Shown here piece by piece: positions 39,333-50,511 of a stretch of DNA of 64,000 nucleotides. The stretch's first letter is position 1. Every line of letters starts with the position of its first letter. Source of the stretch: Agreia sp. VKM Ac-1783 (lineage in GTDB: Bacteria > Actinomycetota > Actinomycetes > Actinomycetales > Microbacteriaceae). The DNA lies in contig NZ_FXWI01000002.1 of assembly GCF_900177765.1 (NCBI RefSeq), positions 186,001 through 250,000 on the forward strand. Direction: 5' to 3'. Under the pieces are notes generated by a model, which was not told where the DNA came from, made no database searches, and saw only the letters and a list, made by a program, of their open reading frames with translations. The translations under genes were made by a program, and so were the position numbers.

Positions 39333-40790
39333 TTAGATCGAGATCGAGCGGTCGGTGGGCTTGACGGGGAACGGGAGTTCCGTGGCACCTTCAAGGTACT
39401 CGTCTACGGCCGATGCCGCAGCACGTCCCTCAGCAATCGCCCAGACGATGAGCGACTGACCGCGACCTGCGTCGCCCGCTGCGAAGACTCCGGGCACACT
39501 CGTCTGGTAGTCGCCGGCGCGACCGACGGTGCCTCGATCGTCGAACTGAGCGCCGAGCTGACTGGTGAGGTCGGTGTGCTCGGCACCCGTGAATCCCAGG
39601 GCCAGAAGTACGAGGTCGGCCGGGATCTCGCGCTCCGTACCGGCCTTCGGCACGCGACGACCATCGACGAATTCGGTCTCGGCGACGCGGATCGCGCGCA
39701 CCTCTCCAGACTCGTTCGACAGGAATTCGACGGTCGTGGCGAGGAACTGCCGCTCTCCGCCCTCTTCGTGGGCGCTGGACACCTCGAACAGAGTGGGGAA
39801 TGTCGGCCAGGGCTGGTCGGGGCGCCGCTCGCTCGGAGGCTGGGCCCCGATAGCGAGGTTGGTGACGGAGCGGGCACCCTGTCGGTGCGCCGTTCCGATG
39901 CAGTCGGCTCCGGTGTCGCCGCCACCGAGTACGACGACGTGCTTGTCTTCGGCGGTGATCTGGTCGGCGATCGTGTCGCCCGCGCCGAGCTTGTTCTGCT
40001 GAACCAGGTAGTCCATCGCGAAGTGCACGCCCGAGAGGTCGCGGCCAGGGATCGGGAGATCGCGAGGAACGGTCGCGCCAGTGCAGACGATGACGGCGTC
40101 GTAGCGGGCTCGCAGGTCGGCCCAGGAGATGTCGACGCCGATGGTGATTCCGGCGCGGAAGCGCGTGCCCTCCGCCATCATCTGGTTCAGCCGCTGCTCG
40201 AGCTGCTTCTTCTCCATCTTGAAATCGGGGATGCCGTAGCGCAGCAGACCGCCGATGCGGTCGTCGCGCTCGTACACGGCGACGGTGTGGCCCGCACGGG
40301 TCAGCTGCTGTGCAGCCGCGAGGCCGGCAGGACCGGATCCGACGACGGCGACGGTCTTGCCGCTGAGGCGCTCCGGCGGGTGCGGCTGCACCCATCCGTT
40401 CGCGAAGGCCTGGTCGATGATCGACACCTCGACCTGCTTGATCGTGACGGCAGGCTGATTGATCCCGAGAACGCAGGAACTCTCGCAGGGTGCCGGACAG
40501 AGCCGACCGGTGAACTCCGGGAAATTGTTCGTGGCGTGGAGGCGTTCGATCGCCTGCCGGCCTTCTCCTCGGAACATCAGGTCGTTCCACTCCGGAATTA
40601 GGTTGCCCAGCGGGCAGCCCTGGTGACAGAACGGGATGCCGCAGTCCATGCAGCGGCCGGCCTGGCGACGGAGCTCGGACGGATCGCCCTGCTCGTAGAC
40701 CTCTTTCCAGTCCATGAGTCGAACCGATACCGGTCGTCTCTTGGGCAGCTCACGTTCCTGAACCTTCAGGAATCCCTTGGGATCAGCCAC
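39333..40790 (-). CDS. gltD: Glutamate synthase small subunit
   Basis: GltD is the FAD/NADPH-oxidising subunit of glutamate synthase and feeds electrons to GltB. The 485 residues carry Fe-S cysteine clusters ([17 protein letters not shown] and CPAPCESSC), the FAD motif [17 protein letters not shown] and a NADPH-binding [12 protein letters not shown]. The start is GTG, overlapping the gltB stop by eight bases. Confidence 0.95.
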   Translation of the reverse strand: MADPKGFLKVQERELPKRRPVSVRLMDWKEVYEQGDPSELRRQAGRCMDCGIPFCHQGCPLGNLIPEWNDLMFRGEGRQAIERLHATNNFPEFTGRLCPAPCESSCVLGINQPAVTIKQVEVSIIDQAFANGWVQPHPPERLSGKTVAVVGSGPAGLAAAQQLTRAGHTVAVYERDDRIGGLLRYGIPDFKMEKKQLEQRLNQMMAEGTRFRAGITIGVDISWADLRARYDAVIVCTGATVPRDLPIPGRDLSGVHFAMDYLVQQNKLGAGDTIADQITAEDKHVVVLGGGDTGADCIGTAHRQGARSVTNLAIGAQPPSERRPDQPWPTFPTLFEVSSAHEEGGERQFLATTVEFLSNESGEVRAIRVAETEFVDGRRVPKAGTEREIPADLVLLALGFTGAEHTDLTSQLGAQFDDRGTVGRAGDYQTSVPGVFAAGDAGRGQSLIVWAIAEGRAAASAVDEYLEGATELPFPVKPTDRSISI

Positions 40791-43700
40791 CGGTTACCTC
40801 CAAAATACGTCCCCAGACGATGTCGCCATCGGGGTCGAGTCCTTCATCGACGGCCGTCTGCCTTGTCTCCAACACCGCGGCGTAGTCGCGGGGAAGAACC
40901 TTGACGAACTCCGTCACGGTCGTGTCGAAATCGGCCAGCATCGCCGCGGCACGCGTCGATCCTGTCTCGAGTTCATGGCGGGTGAGAAGATCGCGCACGA
41001 TCTCCGCGTCGGCGCTTCCGAGGGGAAGCAGCTTCAGCTCGCCGCTCGCGAGCGAGTCGCGGTTCACACTCTCGGTGCGAAGACGGTGGATGTAGGCGGT
41101 TCCGCCGGACATCCCCGCGCCGAGGTTGCGACCGGTCGAGCCGAGGATCAGCGCCAGACCACCGGTCATGTATTCGAGCGCGTGATCTCCCACGCCCTCG
41201 ACCACGGCCGTGGCCCCGGAGTTGCGCACGAGGAAGCGCTCGCCCACGATGCCCCGGATGAACATGCTGCCGCGCGTCGCGCCGTAGCCGATCACGTTTC
41301 CGGCGATCACGTTCTCTTCGGCCGCGAACTGGCTGCGGCGGTCGGGGCGAACGATGATCTGTCCGCCTGAGAGCCCCTTGCCGACGTAGTCGTTCGAGTC
41401 GCCCTCCAACCGGAGAGTGATTCCCGAGGGAAGGAAGGCGCCGAAGGACTGGCCGGCCGAGCCGAGCAGGGTGACCTGGATGGTTCCCTCGGGAAGCCCG
41501 GCCTCGCCGTGCTGGAGGGTGACCTGGTTGCCCAGCATCGTTCCCACGGCACGCTCCGTGTTGCGGATCGGAAGCGTGATGGCGACAGGCTCGCCGAACT
41601 CGAGGGCCGACTGCGCCTCTCGGATGAGCCGGTTGTCGAAGTGCTTCTCGAGCTCGTGGTCTTGCTGTCTGCGGTTCGAGCGTGGTTCGTCGTCGGCGAA
41701 GTCGGGTCCGACGAGGATCGGACTCAGGTCGAGGCCGTCGGCCTTCCAGTGCTCGATCGCACCGTTCATGTCGATCAACTCGTGGTGTCCGATCGCCTCT
41801 TCGAGGGAGCGGAAGCCGAGTTCGGCGAGGTACTCGCGCACCTCCTGAGCCAGGAACTCGAAGAAGTTCACGACGAACTCCGGCTTTCCGGTGAAGCGCG
41901 CGCGGAGCTCGGGGTTCTGCGTCGCGACGCCGACCGGACACGTGTCGAGGTGGCAGACCCGCATGAGGATGCAGCCCTCGACGACGAGCGGGGCCGTCGC
42001 GAAGCCGTACTCCTCTGCGCCGAGCAGGGCGCCGATGATCACGTCGCGGCCGGTCTTCATCTGGCCGTCGACCTGGACGACGACTCGGTCACGCATACCG
42101 TTGAGCATCAGCGTCTGCTGCGTCTCGGCGAGGCCTATCTCCCACGGGGTTCCCGCGTGCTTCAGCGAGTTCAGCGGGCTCGCGCCCGTGCCCCCGTCGT
42201 GGCCGGAGACCAGCACGACGTCGGCCAGCGCCTTGGTCACGCCCGCGGCGACCGCGCCGATGCCCGACTGGCTGACCAGCTTGACGTGCACGCGAGCCAA
42301 CGGGTTCGCTCGCTTGACGTCGAAGATCAACTGTTTGAGGTCTTCGATCGAGTAGATGTCGTGGTGCGGAGGCGGCGAGATCAGTCCGACACCGGCGGTC
42401 GCGTGACGAGTGCGTGCGACCCAGGGGTAGACCTTGGTGGGAGGAAGCTGTCCGCCCTCGCCGGGCTTCGCGCCCTGCGCCATCTTGAGCTGGATGTCGG
42501 TGGCGTGCGTCAGGTACATGCTCGTGACGCCGAAACGGCCGGATGCGACCTGCTTGATCGCACTTCTGCGCCGCGGGTCGAGAAGGCGGTCGGTGTCTTC
42601 GCCGCCCTCGCCCGTGTTCGACTTCGCGCCGATGGAGTTCATGGCGATGGCGAGGGTCTCGTGAGCCTCCTGGGAGATGGAGCCATAGCTCATCGCGCCC
42701 GTCGAGAATCGTTTGACGATCGATTCGATCGGCTCGACCTCGTCGAGGGGCACAGGCGGGCGGGCGCCGTGGCGGAGCTTGAAGAGCCCGCGCAGAGTCA
42801 TGAGGTTCTCGGCCTGCTCATCGATCAACCGCGTGTAGTCGCGGAAGATGTCGTAACGGCGGTTGCGCGTCGAGTGCTGCAGACGGAACACCGTTTCGGG
42901 GTTGAACAGGTGCGGTGGTCCCTCGCGTCGCCACTGGTACTCGCCGCCCGTCGCGAGCGGCTCGTGGGCCGAAGCCGCTTCGTCTTCGGGGTACGCGGCG
43001 CGGTGCCTCGAGGCGCTCTCGGATGCGACGACGTCGATTCCGATTCCGCCCAGCTTGGTCGTGGTGCCGGTGAAGTACTCGCGAACGAAGTCGGTTCCGA
43101 GGCCGACGGCCTCGAACGCCTGCGCCCCGGCGTAGCTCGACACCGTCGAGATGCCCATCTTGGACATGATCTTGAGAACGCCCTTGCCGAGCGCCTTGAT
43201 CACGTTCTTGACCGCCTTCTCCGGGGTCAGACCGGTCAGACGACCACTCCGCACGAGGTTCTCGCAGGTCTCCATGGCGAGGTACGGGTTCACGGCCGAC
43301 GCGCCGTAGCCGATGAGGAGAGCGACATGGTGTACCTCGCGGACGTCACCGGCCTCAACGATCAGGCCGACCTTCATGCGGGTCTCCTGGCGGATGAGGT
43401 GGTGGTGCACAGCCGAGAGCATCAGCAGCGACGGAACAGGAGCGAGGTCTTTGTTCGAGTCACGGTCGGAGAGCACGATGAACGAGGCGCCGTCGTCGAT
43501 GGCCTGGTCGGCCTCGTGGCACATCTCCGCGATGCGCTCCTGCATCGCCAGAGGTCCGTCTTCGACCCGGTAGAGGCCGCGGATCGTCGTCGTGATGCGG
43601 CTTCCGGAGTGCGGATCGATGTGCTGGATCTTCGCGAGCTCGTCGTTGTCGATGACGGGGAAGTCGAGAATGACCTGGCGCGTGTGCTCGGCCGTGGCCG

Positions 43701-45375
43701 TCAGGAGGTTGCGCTCCGGCCCGAGGCCGAGGCGCATCGAGGTGACCACCTCTTCTCTGATCGAGTCGAGCGGCGGGTTGGTCACCTGCGCGAACTGCTG
43801 GGTGAAGTAGTCGAACAGCAGGCGCGGTCGTTCGCTGAGCACGGCGATGGGCGTGTCCGAGCCCATGGCTCCCAGCGGCTCAGCGCCGTTCTTGGCCATC
43901 GGCATGAGGAGGATTCGGATCTCCTCTTCGGTGTAGCCGAAGGTGCGCTGACGGCGCGTCACAGACGCGGGCGTGTGCACGATGTGCTCGCGCTCGGGAA
44001 GGTCGCGGAGGTTGATGCGACCGGCATCGAGCCACTCGGCGTACGGTCCGGTGGCTGCGAGCGAGTCCTTGATCTCGTCGTCCTCGATGATGCGGCCGGC
44101 GTCGGTGTCGACGAGGAACATGTTGCCGGGGCGAAGACGTCCCTTGCGCACGACTCTGGCGGGATCGACGTCGATGACTCCGATCTCGCTGGCGAGCACC
44201 ACGAGGTCGTCGTCGGTCACGAGGTATCGTCCGGGACGAAGTCCGTTGCGGTCGAGGGTCGCTCCGACGAGATCGCCGTCGGTGAAGACGAGAGCGGCCG
44301 GACCGTCCCACGGCTCCATCAACATCGAGTGGTACTCGTAGAACGCCTTGTGCTCGGGGTCGAAGTCGGCCTGGTTCTCCCACGCCTCGGGCACCATCAT
44401 CATGATGGCGTGCGGAAGCGATCGACCGGCGAGCGTCAGCAGCTCGACGACCTCGTCGAACGACGCAGAGTCGCTCGCCCCGGGCGTGACGATCGGCAGA
44501 AGCGGGGTCAGGTCGCCCATGACCTCGGACTCGAGCTGGGACTGGCGCGCGCGCATCCAGTTGCGGTTGCCCTGCACGGTGTTGATCTCGCCGTTGTGCG
44601 CCATCATGCGCAAGGGCTGAGCCAGGGGCCACGACGGGAAGGTGTTCGTGGAGTAGCGGGAGTGCACGAGCGCGAGCTTCGAGGCGAACCGCTCGTCGGA
44701 CAGGTCGGGGTAGAACGGCTCGAGTTGCAGCGTCGTGACCATGCCCTTGTAGGTCAGGGTGCGCGACGAGAGCGACATGAAGTACACCTCGAGCTCGCGT
44801 TCCGCGCGCTTGCGCAGGCGGTACGTCAGCCGGTCGAGGACGAGCCCGCTGAGCGGAGCACCCTCGGCGTCGTGGTTGATGCTGGTGACGAAGAGCTGCC
44901 AGATCGCCGGCATCGCAGCGCGGGCGAGGCGCCCCAGCTCGTCGGGGCGGATCGGGACCTCGCGCCATCCCAGGATGCGCAGACCTTCGGAGTCGGCGAT
45001 CTCGGCGATGCGTGAGACGATCGCGTCGCGTTCGGCCGGATCGGTCGGGAGGAACGCGTTGCCGACCGCGTAGCGGCCTACCGGGGGAAGCTCGGCCGGG
45101 CCGACGGCGCGGAGGAACTCGTCGGGAATCTGCGTGAGGATTCCCGCGCCGTCACCGGTTCCGGCGTCGGAACCGATCGCGCCTCGGTGCTCGAGATTGC
45201 GCAGCGCGCCGAGCGCCGTGTCGATGATGTCGTGCCCTGCCGTACCGCGCAGGGTGGCCACCATGGCCAGGCCACAGGCATCTCTTTCCGCGGCAGGGTC
45301 GTACAACCCCTGGGCGGCGGGGACGGAACTGAATCGGGACTGCGGGGGCTGCTCGGACCGTGGCTGCTGGGACAA
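40783..45375 (-). CDS. gltB: Glutamate synthase large subunit
   Basis: GltB makes glutamate from 2-oxoglutarate and glutamine. The 1530-residue protein has an N-terminal glutaminase domain whose nucleophile is the Cys of RDACGLAM (residue 34 after a short propeptide that would be removed), a central and FMN-binding domain ([36 protein letters not shown]), Fe-S cysteines (CHLDTCPVG) and a C-terminal beta-helix of glycine-rich repeats. A TTG start at 45375 gives the usual propeptide length; an ATG at 45429 lacks a ribosome site. Confidence 0.93.
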   Translation of the reverse strand: MSQQPRSEQPPQSRFSSVPAAQGLYDPAAERDACGLAMVATLRGTAGHDIIDTALGALRNLEHRGAIGSDAGTGDGAGILTQIPDEFLRAVGPAELPPVGRYAVGNAFLPTDPAERDAIVSRIAEIADSEGLRILGWREVPIRPDELGRLARAAMPAIWQLFVTSINHDAEGAPLSGLVLDRLTYRLRKRAERELEVYFMSLSSRTLTYKGMVTTLQLEPFYPDLSDERFASKLALVHSRYSTNTFPSWPLAQPLRMMAHNGEINTVQGNRNWMRARQSQLESEVMGDLTPLLPIVTPGASDSASFDEVVELLTLAGRSLPHAIMMMVPEAWENQADFDPEHKAFYEYHSMLMEPWDGPAALVFTDGDLVGATLDRNGLRPGRYLVTDDDLVVLASEIGVIDVDPARVVRKGRLRPGNMFLVDTDAGRIIEDDEIKDSLAATGPYAEWLDAGRINLRDLPEREHIVHTPASVTRRQRTFGYTEEEIRILLMPMAKNGAEPLGAMGSDTPIAVLSERPRLLFDYFTQQFAQVTNPPLDSIREEVVTSMRLGLGPERNLLTATAEHTRQVILDFPVIDNDELAKIQHIDPHSGSRITTTIRGLYRVEDGPLAMQERIAEMCHEADQAIDDGASFIVLSDRDSNKDLAPVPSLLMLSAVHHHLIRQETRMKVGLIVEAGDVREVHHVALLIGYGASAVNPYLAMETCENLVRSGRLTGLTPEKAVKNVIKALGKGVLKIMSKMGISTVSSYAGAQAFEAVGLGTDFVREYFTGTTTKLGGIGIDVVASESASRHRAAYPEDEAASAHEPLATGGEYQWRREGPPHLFNPETVFRLQHSTRNRRYDIFRDYTRLIDEQAENLMTLRGLFKLRHGARPPVPLDEVEPIESIVKRFSTGAMSYGSISQEAHETLAIAMNSIGAKSNTGEGGEDTDRLLDPRRRSAIKQVASGRFGVTSMYLTHATDIQLKMAQGAKPGEGGQLPPTKVYPWVARTRHATAGVGLISPPPHHDIYSIEDLKQLIFDVKRANPLARVHVKLVSQSGIGAVAAGVTKALADVVLVSGHDGGTGASPLNSLKHAGTPWEIGLAETQQTLMLNGMRDRVVVQVDGQMKTGRDVIIGALLGAEEYGFATAPLVVEGCILMRVCHLDTCPVGVATQNPELRARFTGKPEFVVNFFEFLAQEVREYLAELGFRSLEEAIGHHELIDMNGAIEHWKADGLDLSPILVGPDFADDEPRSNRRQQDHELEKHFDNRLIREAQSALEFGEPVAITLPIRNTERAVGTMLGNQVTLQHGEAGLPEGTIQVTLLGSAGQSFGAFLPSGITLRLEGDSNDYVGKGLSGGQIIVRPDRRSQFAAEENVIAGNVIGYGATRGSMFIRGIVGERFLVRNSGATAVVEGVGDHALEYMTGGLALILGSTGRNLGAGMSGGTAYIHRLRTESVNRDSLASGELKLLPLGSADAEIVRDLLTRHELETGSTRAAAMLADFDTTVTEFVKVLPRDYAAVLETRQTAVDEGLDPDGDIVWGRILEVTGG

Positions 45376-45515
45376 GGAAGTGCCGTCCTCTACGTAATTA
45401 CTTAAGGATCTGGGACGCCGCTGGCCCATAAGGGAAATGCCGTGATGCCCTGTCGGGTCGAGTCGGCTGTAGGGGTGTTCGGAAGCTGAGGACGCGAGTT
45501 GCGCGACGGTCGTGT

Positions 45516-46562
45516 TCAGTTCGTGGATTTCGCACCGACGACGCTTGTGGCGTCTGATGCGACGGATTCTTTCTCGCGAGAATCGGTGGCTCCATCGCCC
45601 CTGAGCTCGTCGTCCGAGTAAGTATCGCTCGATTCTACCCCAGCACCCGCGGGCACCCATTCTGCGCCCGGCCGGTAGGGCCCGGGCTCGGCACCGGGGT
45701 GCTCGCGGCGCTGGATGAGAATGATGAGGAGTCCGACCACGATGGCGAACAGCGCGCCCCACACGTTGGTGCGCACGCCGAAGAAGATCTCGCTCGGATC
45801 GACGCGCATCGTCTCGAACATGGTGCGACCGATGCCGTACCAGATGAGGTAGACGCCGAAGGCCTTGCCCCACTGGAGGCGCAGCTTGCGTTCGAGCAGC
45901 AGGATGACGGCGACGCCCGCCAGGTTCCAGATGACCTCGTAGAGGAAGGTCGGGTGGAAGAGCGTTCCGTCGGCCAGGCCCACGGGGAAGGCCGGATTCG
46001 ACGATTGAATCTCGAGACCCCACGGCAGGTCGGTGGGCGTTCCGAAGAGCTCGTTGTTGAAGTAGTTGCCGAAGCGGCCCGCTGCCTGCGCGAGCAGCAT
46101 GCCCGGCGCGAGGGCGTCGGCGAACGTCCAGAAGCGGATGCCGCTCAGACGGCAGCCGATGTAAGCGCCGACCGCGCCGCCGATGAGCGAACCGAAGATG
46201 GCGATGCCGCCCTCCCAGATGGCGAACATCTTCCACCACTCGATTCCCTCGCCGAAGTAGTCGCCGGGGTGCGTGAGCACGTGGTAGATGCGGGCCCCGA
46301 TGATGCCGAACGGGATGGCCCACAGGATGATGTCGAGCACGACGCCCGGCTCCGCCCCGCGCGCGGTCAGCCGACGCGAGGTGAGGATGGTGGCCAACAC
46401 GATTCCCGCGAGGATGCAGAGCGCGTAGACGCGGATCTCAAGGGTGTTGTTGAACTGCGGCAGTCCCAGGCTGTGTAGCCATCCGGTGAAGCCGCTGACA
46501 TCGAATTTCAGGCTCTGCCATTCCGGCGTCGGACTCGGGATGCTGGTGGGGGCGAAGACCAA
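45516..46562 (-). CDS. lgt: Prolipoprotein diacylglyceryl transferase
   Basis: Lgt attaches diacylglycerol to the lipobox cysteine of prelipoproteins at the membrane. The 348-residue protein has seven membrane helices, [22 protein letters not shown], the signature [13 protein letters not shown] and [13 protein letters not shown] hydrophilic C-terminal tail of about 60 residues follows, a common actinobacterial extension. The start is TTG, behind AAAGG. Confidence 0.93.
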   Translation of the reverse strand: MVFAPTSIPSPTPEWQSLKFDVSGFTGWLHSLGLPQFNNTLEIRVYALCILAGIVLATILTSRRLTARGAEPGVVLDIILWAIPFGIIGARIYHVLTHPGDYFGEGIEWWKMFAIWEGGIAIFGSLIGGAVGAYIGCRLSGIRFWTFADALAPGMLLAQAAGRFGNYFNNELFGTPTDLPWGLEIQSSNPAFPVGLADGTLFHPTFLYEVIWNLAGVAVILLLERKLRLQWGKAFGVYLIWYGIGRTMFETMRVDPSEIFFGVRTNVWGALFAIVVGLLIILIQRREHPGAEPGPYRPGAEWVPAGAGVESSDTYSDDELRGDGATDSREKESVASDATSVVGAKSTN

Positions 46563-46650
46563 CGGTTTCGACCTTTCATCGTGTTGTGCTCGTGCGGGCG
46601 CCTGTTCGCTCGCCGAAGCGGGAGATCAGACGTAAGAGGGGCTGATGCTT

Positions 46651-46656
46651 ATTGTA
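46651..46656 (-). promoter_or_regulatory. Possible -10 element of lgt
   Basis: TACAAT on the minus strand in the 112-base trpA-lgt gap, with no clear -35. It would let lgt be expressed apart from the trp genes. Confidence 0.35.
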
Positions 46657-46674
46657 GGACGGCGGGAGTGTCGC

Positions 46675-47478
46675 TCAGCGACCGGTGCCGGTCGCCAGCT
46701 GGGCGGCGAGACGGGCGACTCCGTCGACTCCGTCTTCTGCGAGTGCGCGCACGAGGGCCGATCCGACGATCGCGCCGTCGGCATAACCGAGGATGTCGGC
46801 GATCTGATCCGCTGTCGAGACCCCGATGCCCACGCAGGCGCTGGTCGATCCGACGGAACGCAGACGGCCAACGAGCTTCTCCGCGGCCAGGCCCAGCTCG
46901 GCGCGGGCTCCCGTCGTTCCCATCGTCGAGACGGTGTATACGAATCCGCGGCTGTTCTCGACCGCGAGTCGGAGGCGTTCTTCCGTCGACGTGGGGGCGG
47001 CGAGGAAGACCCTGTCGAGACCCGTGCGGTCGCTTTCGGTCAGCCAATCGGCACCGGAGTCGACCGTGAGATCGGGCGTGATCAGCCCGGCTCCCCCAGC
47101 TGAACGGAGGTCGTCGGCAAAGCGTGCGACGCCGTACTGCACCACGGGGTTCCAGTAGGTCATGAGCAGAACGGGAGCGTCGACGCGCGCCCTGATCTTC
47201 TCGACGGCCGTGAAGGCGTCGCGGAGTCGGAAGCCCGCGTCGAGCGATGCCTGGGTAGCCTTCTGGATGACCGGGCCGTCCATGACCGGGTCGGAGTACG
47301 GGATGCCGAGTTCGAGGACATCGACGCCGTTCTCGACCAGGGCCACGGCCGCGTCGATACTCTCATCGAGAGAGGGGAACCCGACGGGCAGGTAGCCGAT
47401 GAGTGCTCCGGCCCGCGACCTGCGGCTGGCCTCGATGGCGGATGCGACGGGAGACTCGATGACGCCGGCGGCGGTCAT
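46675..47478 (-). CDS. trpA: Tryptophan synthase alpha chain
   Basis: TrpA cleaves indole-3-glycerol phosphate and passes indole to TrpB. The 267-residue barrel has [21 protein letters not shown] (catalytic Glu and Asp, shown as ELGIPYSDP...DGPVIQ), LLMTYWNP and GIGVSTADQ. Its ATG overlaps the trpB stop by four bases. Confidence 0.96.
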   Translation of the reverse strand: MTAAGVIESPVASAIEASRRSRAGALIGYLPVGFPSLDESIDAAVALVENGVDVLELGIPYSDPVMDGPVIQKATQASLDAGFRLRDAFTAVEKIRARVDAPVLLMTYWNPVVQYGVARFADDLRSAGGAGLITPDLTVDSGADWLTESDRTGLDRVFLAAPTSTEERLRLAVENSRGFVYTVSTMGTTGARAELGLAAEKLVGRLRSVGSTSACVGIGVSTADQIADILGYADGAIVGSALVRALAEDGVDGVARLAAQLATGTGR

Positions 47479-48704
47479 GCGCCGGCCCCGGCATCCAGAA
47501 CGCCGAAGTAGGCACCCGCGGTCTCGACGTCTTTATCGCCGCGACCCGACAGGTTGATGAGGATGGTGGCCTTCTCGCCCAGGGTGCGCCCGAGCTGGAT
47601 GGCGCCGGCCAGGGCGTGTGCCGACTCGATCGCGGGAATGATGCCCTCGGTCTGGCAGAGCAGCCGGAACGCCTGCATCGCTGCGGCGTCGGTCACCGGC
47701 GTGTAGGTGGCGCGACCGATGGATGCGAGCCACGCATGCTCCGGGCCTACTCCGGGGTAGTCGAGGCCGGCCGAGATGGAGTGCGAGTCGACCGTCTGGC
47801 CGTCTTCGTCTTGCAGCATGATGCTGCGTGAGCCGTGCAGCACTCCGGGGCGACCCATGGTGATGCTGGCCGCGTGACGCAGCGTGTCGACTCCGTCGCC
47901 GCCGGCCTCGTAGCCGTGCAGCGCCACGTCGGGGTCGTCGAGGAACGCGTGGAAGATCCCGATGGCGTTGGAGCCGCCGCCGACACAGGCCACGACAGCG
48001 TCGGGCAGAGCGCCCGTCATGTCGATGACCTGCTGGCGTGCCTCTTCGCCGATGATCTTCACGAAGTCGCGCACCATGACCGGGAACGGATGGGGGCCGG
48101 CGACGGTGCCCAGCAGGTAGTGGGTGTTCTCGACGTTGGCGACCCAGTCGCGGAAGGCCTCGTTGAGGGCGTCTTTCAGGGTGCGCGTTCCGGTGGTCAC
48201 CGGAATGACCTCTGCTCCGAGGAGCCGCATGCGGGCGACGTTCAAGGCCTGCCGTTCGGTGTCGACCTCGCCCATGTAGACGACGCACTCCATGCCGAAC
48301 AGGGCCGCCGCGGTCGCCGTCGCGACCCCGTGCTGGCCCGCGCCCGTCTCGGCGATCAACCGGGTCTTGCCGATGCGCTTGGCGATCAGAGCCTGCCCGA
48401 GCACGTTGCAGATCTTGTGCGAACCGGTGTGGTTCAGGTCTTCGCGCTTCAAGAGGATGCGGGCGCCGCCGGCGTGCTCGGCGAAACGAGGGACCTCGGT
48501 GATGATGGAGGGTCGTCCGGTGTAGGTGCGGTGCAGCTCGGCGAGCTCGCGGTGGAACTCCGGGTCTGCCTTCGCATCGTCGTACGCGGCGGAGAGTTCG
48601 TCGAGAGCGGCGATGAGCGACTCGGGCATGAACCGCCCCCCGAACTCGCCGAAGAACGGGCCCGTCTCGTCGCGCAGGTGGGTGGGGCTCGAGTCGATCG
48701 TCAT
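47475..48704 (-). CDS. trpB: Tryptophan synthase beta chain
   Basis: TrpB is the PLP enzyme that joins indole and serine. The 409-residue protein has [11 protein letters not shown], the PLP lysine in [26 protein letters not shown] and [10 protein letters not shown]. It overlaps trpC and trpA by four bases each, giving tight translational coupling. Confidence 0.97.
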   Translation of the reverse strand: MTIDSSPTHLRDETGPFFGEFGGRFMPESLIAALDELSAAYDDAKADPEFHRELAELHRTYTGRPSIITEVPRFAEHAGGARILLKREDLNHTGSHKICNVLGQALIAKRIGKTRLIAETGAGQHGVATATAAALFGMECVVYMGEVDTERQALNVARMRLLGAEVIPVTTGTRTLKDALNEAFRDWVANVENTHYLLGTVAGPHPFPVMVRDFVKIIGEEARQQVIDMTGALPDAVVACVGGGSNAIGIFHAFLDDPDVALHGYEAGGDGVDTLRHAASITMGRPGVLHGSRSIMLQDEDGQTVDSHSISAGLDYPGVGPEHAWLASIGRATYTPVTDAAAMQAFRLLCQTEGIIPAIESAHALAGAIQLGRTLGEKATILINLSGRGDKDVETAGAYFGVLDAGAGA

Positions 48705-49480
48705 GGGTTCACGCTCAGGAATTCTGTGAGGGTTTCGCGAGGGCTGCCGTGGGTGACCAGGGCCTCTCCGATGAGCACCACGTCTGCGCCGGAACGGCGG
48801 TAGTGGGCCACATCGGCGGCGGTCTTCACCGCTGACTCCGCGATGCGGATCGTGCCTTCGGGGATGCTGTCGGCCAGTCGGCCGAACAGGTCGGGATCGA
48901 GCTCGAACGTGGTGAGGTTGCGAGCGTTGACACCGATGACGCGGGAGCCGAGATCGATGGCACGGCTGAGTTCGTCGGCGGAGTGCGTCTCGACGAGCGC
49001 GGTCATGCCCAGCTCGGTGATCAGGGAGTGCAGTCGCGTGAGCGTCTTCTGATCGAGAGCGGCGACGATGAGCAGCACGAGATCGGCACCCGCGGCCCGG
49101 GCCTCGAACACCTGGTACTCGAGGCCGATGAAGTCTTTGCGCAGAACGGGGATGTCGATCGCCGCGCGCACCGCGCGCAGGTCGTCGAGTGAACCGCCGA
49201 AGCGCCGACCCTCGGTGAGAACACTGACGGCACTGGCGCCACCTGCCTCGTATTCACGGGCGAGAGCCTGGGGATCGACGATGTCGGCGAGTGCGCCCTT
49301 GGACGGGCTGGAACGCTTGATCTCGGCAATCACCTTGACGCGCTCCGACGGAGCGAGAAAGGAGAGTGCGTCGAGGGGCGCGGGCGCAGACAGAGCGGCG
49401 GCTTCGACAGACGCCAGGCTCACGCTCTGCTGTCGTGTCTCCGCATCCTCGATCGCGCCGGCGAGGAGCTGATCGAGCAC
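48701..49480 (-). CDS. trpC: Indole-3-glycerol phosphate synthase
   Basis: TrpC closes the indole ring in tryptophan synthesis. The 259-residue TIM barrel has [39 protein letters not shown] and [11 protein letters not shown]. The start is GTG, three bases after the HGxxPAAW gene. No TrpF domain is fused. Confidence 0.96.
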   Translation of the reverse strand: MLDQLLAGAIEDAETRQQSVSLASVEAAALSAPAPLDALSFLAPSERVKVIAEIKRSSPSKGALADIVDPQALAREYEAGGASAVSVLTEGRRFGGSLDDLRAVRAAIDIPVLRKDFIGLEYQVFEARAAGADLVLLIVAALDQKTLTRLHSLITELGMTALVETHSADELSRAIDLGSRVIGVNARNLTTFELDPDLFGRLADSIPEGTIRIAESAVKTAADVAHYRRSGADVVLIGEALVTHGSPRETLTEFLSVNP

Positions 49481-49483
49481 CCT

Positions 49484-49714
49484 CTAGTGTCCTTTACCCG
49501 CATAGCGCGGGCTGTACGCCCCGAAACCTGCGACGGCCAGCACTTTGCCGAGGATCGCTCCCACGACGAGGAGACCGGCAGACGCCCACACGAGCCACTG
49601 CACGTCGAAGAAAAAGGCGACGGTGCCGATGCTGAAAGCGATCAGCATCACGATCACGGCGGTCCAGGCGGCCGGCGAGTGACCGTGTCCAGGTTCTTCA
49701 GAAACGTTGCTCAT
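49484..49714 (-). CDS. HGxxPAAW small membrane protein
   Basis: A 76-residue protein begins with a polar tail and the motif HGHSPAAW, then two membrane helices (about residues 17-36 and 41-60), ending in a basic GFGAYSPRYAGKGH tail. This HGxxPAAW family is typically found beside trpC in actinobacteria; its role is unknown. GAGGAG precedes the ATG. Confidence 0.85.
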   Translation of the reverse strand: MSNVSEEPGHGHSPAAWTAVIVMLIAFSIGTVAFFFDVQWLVWASAGLLVVGAILGKVLAVAGFGAYSPRYAGKGH

Positions 49715-49737
49715 GGAACTCCTCTTGTTCGGGATCA

Positions 49738-49743
49738 ATAGTA
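49738..49743 (-). promoter_or_regulatory. Possible internal -10 before the HGxxPAAW-trpCBA genes
   Basis: TACTAT on the minus strand lies between the Trp membrane protein gene and the HGxxPAAW gene, about 23 bases before its ATG. The -35 is unclear. Confidence 0.3.
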
Positions 49744-49776
49744 GTCGAAAGGAATGCGCGTTCCTGTGACCGAGCG

Positions 49777-50511
49777 CTACGCGGTCGGGTCTGTTCCGCG
49801 GCTCAAGCTGTCCCAATTGTCGACGGATGCCGCCTTTCGGCGCACCGCCGCGTCATCCGGACTCTCATCGGCGATAGTCGCGGCCGTCTCGGCGGCGTCT
49901 GTCTCGTCATCGAGATCGAGCAGCTCGTCTGCGTGCAGCACGCGACCGTCTTCCGAGGCGAATCTGACCGCCTGGTACCTGCGCCCCGACACGGGCCAGC
50001 GGGTCGTCGTGACCGCGACGGCGACGCCGAGAAGCGCGAGAAGAGCGCCCAGCAGGATGGCGACGACAGGCCAGGCCGTGACGGCCTCGCTGCGCGCGAT
50101 CGTGCGGATCGACTCGGTTCCGGCGACGCCCGTCGCTGCCGTCACGACCGGCGAACCCGCCGACACCGGGTCGACGAGTGGACCCGTGCCCGACAGGACG
50201 ATGCTGGCGCCGAGCAGAACCTGAAGAATTCCGAGCACGATGCGAATGACGGGACCCGCGATGGCCAGGGCTGCGGCACTGGCGAGTCCGGCGAGTCCGA
50301 GCGCGGCCAGCGCGGGCGCCGCGGTCGCGCCTGGCACATCGAGGACGCGGCTCGAACCGCCGTCAGACGTGACACTGAGCGATCCCCACGACTGCGACCA
50401 CGCGAGGAACACGAGTCCGCTCACTGCGAGTACGCCGAGGATCATCAGGCCCTTGAGCCTTGCGGATCCTGGTTTCTCTGGCGAGGTCGCCGCGGTGTCT
50501 GACGTCGTCAT
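49777..50511 (-). CDS. Trp-operon-associated membrane protein
   Basis: This 244-residue protein belongs to the actinobacterial Trp biosynthesis-associated membrane family (Trp_oprn_chp). It has about four membrane helices (residues about 21-41, 66-85, 89-108 and 148-168), an exposed WSQSWGSLSV loop after helix 1, and a long acidic C-terminal tail with SGRRYQAVRF. The function is unknown; a role in Trp uptake or enzyme anchoring has been guessed from context. Its ATG overlaps the trpE stop by four bases. Confidence 0.85.
   Translation of the reverse strand: MTTSDTAATSPEKPGSARLKGLMILGVLAVSGLVFLAWSQSWGSLSVTSDGGSSRVLDVPGATAAPALAALGLAGLASAAALAIAGPVIRIVLGILQVLLGASIVLSGTGPLVDPVSAGSPVVTAATGVAGTESIRTIARSEAVTAWPVVAILLGALLALLGVAVAVTTTRWPVSGRRYQAVRFASEDGRVLHADELLDLDDETDAAETAATIADESPDDAAVRRKAASVDNWDSLSRGTDPTA

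Noticed and set aside
41509-45015. 1168-codon open frame antisense to gltB, and similar long antisense frames (for example 3339-5474 minus, 17267-18901 plus, 57378-60161 plus, 420-1316 minus)
   Set aside because: High GC removes stop codons in the antisense frames of real genes. These frames have Arg/Asp/Glu/Gly-rich low-complexity translations, no domain motifs and no ribosome sites, and they lie wholly opposite well-supported genes.
45376-45429. Longer gltB start at ATG 45429 or beyond
   Set aside because: No ribosome site precedes it, and it would lengthen the propeptide before the catalytic Cys beyond the usual size. The TTG at 45375 gives a 33-residue propeptide. Still open to some doubt.
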